From: Spirodela intermedia
Lineage: Eukaryota; Streptophyta; Magnoliopsida; Alismatales; Araceae
Length of the DNA: 64,000 nt
Assembly (NCBI GenBank): GCA_902729315.2
Contig: LR746277.1
Coordinates: 3,043,001-3,107,000, forward strand
Direction: 5' to 3'
The position numbers and the translations under genes were made by a program. Under the pieces are notes generated by a model. It searched no databases, was not told where the DNA came from, and saw nothing but the letters and a program-made list of their open reading frames with translations. Below, piece by piece: positions 63,701 through 64,000 of this stretch (position 1 is the stretch's first letter; every line of letters begins with the position of its first letter).

Positions 63701-64000
63701 ATGTGAAATAGTTCACTTTGTTGCTTCTCAACATCAAGAACTTGCCAAAGTCTATTATTTTATGGTAGGATGGCAAGGTTAGGCATAAGTAGAGCTTGGA
63801 CAATGTTCAAACTTTAGGTTTAGACATTAGGTGTTAAGATGATTCCCAACAGGGTCATCCATGTGGCAGTGGCTACGGGGTAAGTCGGGTTAGAGGGCTT
63901 GCCAAGAGTGACAGAAGGTCTAGGGAGGATCTAAGTCGAAAGTATTAATGTGTATTAGTCAAAAGTCCAAAGGTTGGATGATTTACTTGCCAAGAACCAC
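60752..64000. other. unassigned AT-rich region at the right edge
   Basis: No gene supported. 61130-61930 has a 'tcccctataaatag' TATA-type stretch and a composition like a decayed retrotransposon LTR, but no second copy or ends are visible. From 61950 on it is mostly AT-rich. An imperfect ~170-bp duplication lies at 62580-62910. Confidence 0.4.
62580..62910. repeat. imperfect ~170-bp direct duplication
   Basis: Two consecutive units share, in order, 'gataaa', 'cctaatct', a T-run, 'taagtaaaaa', 'atagaaatcga', 'ccattRctc' and a closing 'gtcacc'. Strongly diverged. Confidence 0.5.

Overview
This looks like nuclear DNA from a flowering plant, probably a monocot. It carries intronless RPM1-type coiled-coil NB-ARC-LRR (CNL) immune-receptor genes on an AT-rich background dominated by nested, decayed LTR retrotransposons. 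My guess of banana/palm-type lineages is only an impression. I see no bacterial-style operons, no CRISPR array, no rRNA and no complete tRNA gene.

Two genuine genes are visible, both CNLs on the minus strand. The one at 51269-54007 is a complete 912-codon open frame with all NB-ARC motifs. The one at 608-3280 is a paralogue killed by a nonsense codon, a 25-bp deletion and a 1-nt length change. Short stretches of their 5' and 3' flanks also match, so a segment was duplicated and the copies are now about 48 kb apart.

Nearly everything between them is transposon. A minus-strand Ty1/copia element (copia-1, 3777 to about 14522) is split by a gypsy element, A (5143-13165, AAAAA target duplications). 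Two more elements of the same LTR family (LTR1, Athila-like, tRNA-Asp-type primer site) follow: B (14523-21802) and C (21836-34027). C has gag and a complete but decayed pol. A and B carry only gag plus an acidic extension that C lacks, so they look like non-autonomous partners. Four solo LTR1 copies with perfect 5-bp target duplications lie inside other elements (31458-33086, 39605-41249, 41418-43029, 59130-60738).

A second LTR family (LTR2, about 1.1 kb, only solo copies seen) lies at 34049-35137, inverted at 37748-38904, and at 38963-43359, where it is broken by two solo LTR1s in opposite orientation. A second Ty1/copia element (copia-2, plus strand, 44402-49742) has an LTR2-like solo LTR inserted in its reverse-transcriptase region. 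Upstream of the intact CNL, a non-coding LTR element (LTR3, about 55.8-60.75 kb, tRNA-Met-like primer site) occupies the right part. The last 3 kb are unassigned AT-rich sequence.

The only likely protein-producing locus is the intact CNL. All three reverse transcriptases found have lost a catalytic aspartate, so the transposons here look immobile on their own. I did not find a clearly new biological system. The best leads are the gag-only A/B subfamily with its shared in-frame TGA, the 101-bp tandem-repeat cargo in B, the inverted LTR fold-backs at 37.7-43.4 kb, and the tRNA T-arm-like motif inside LTR1.
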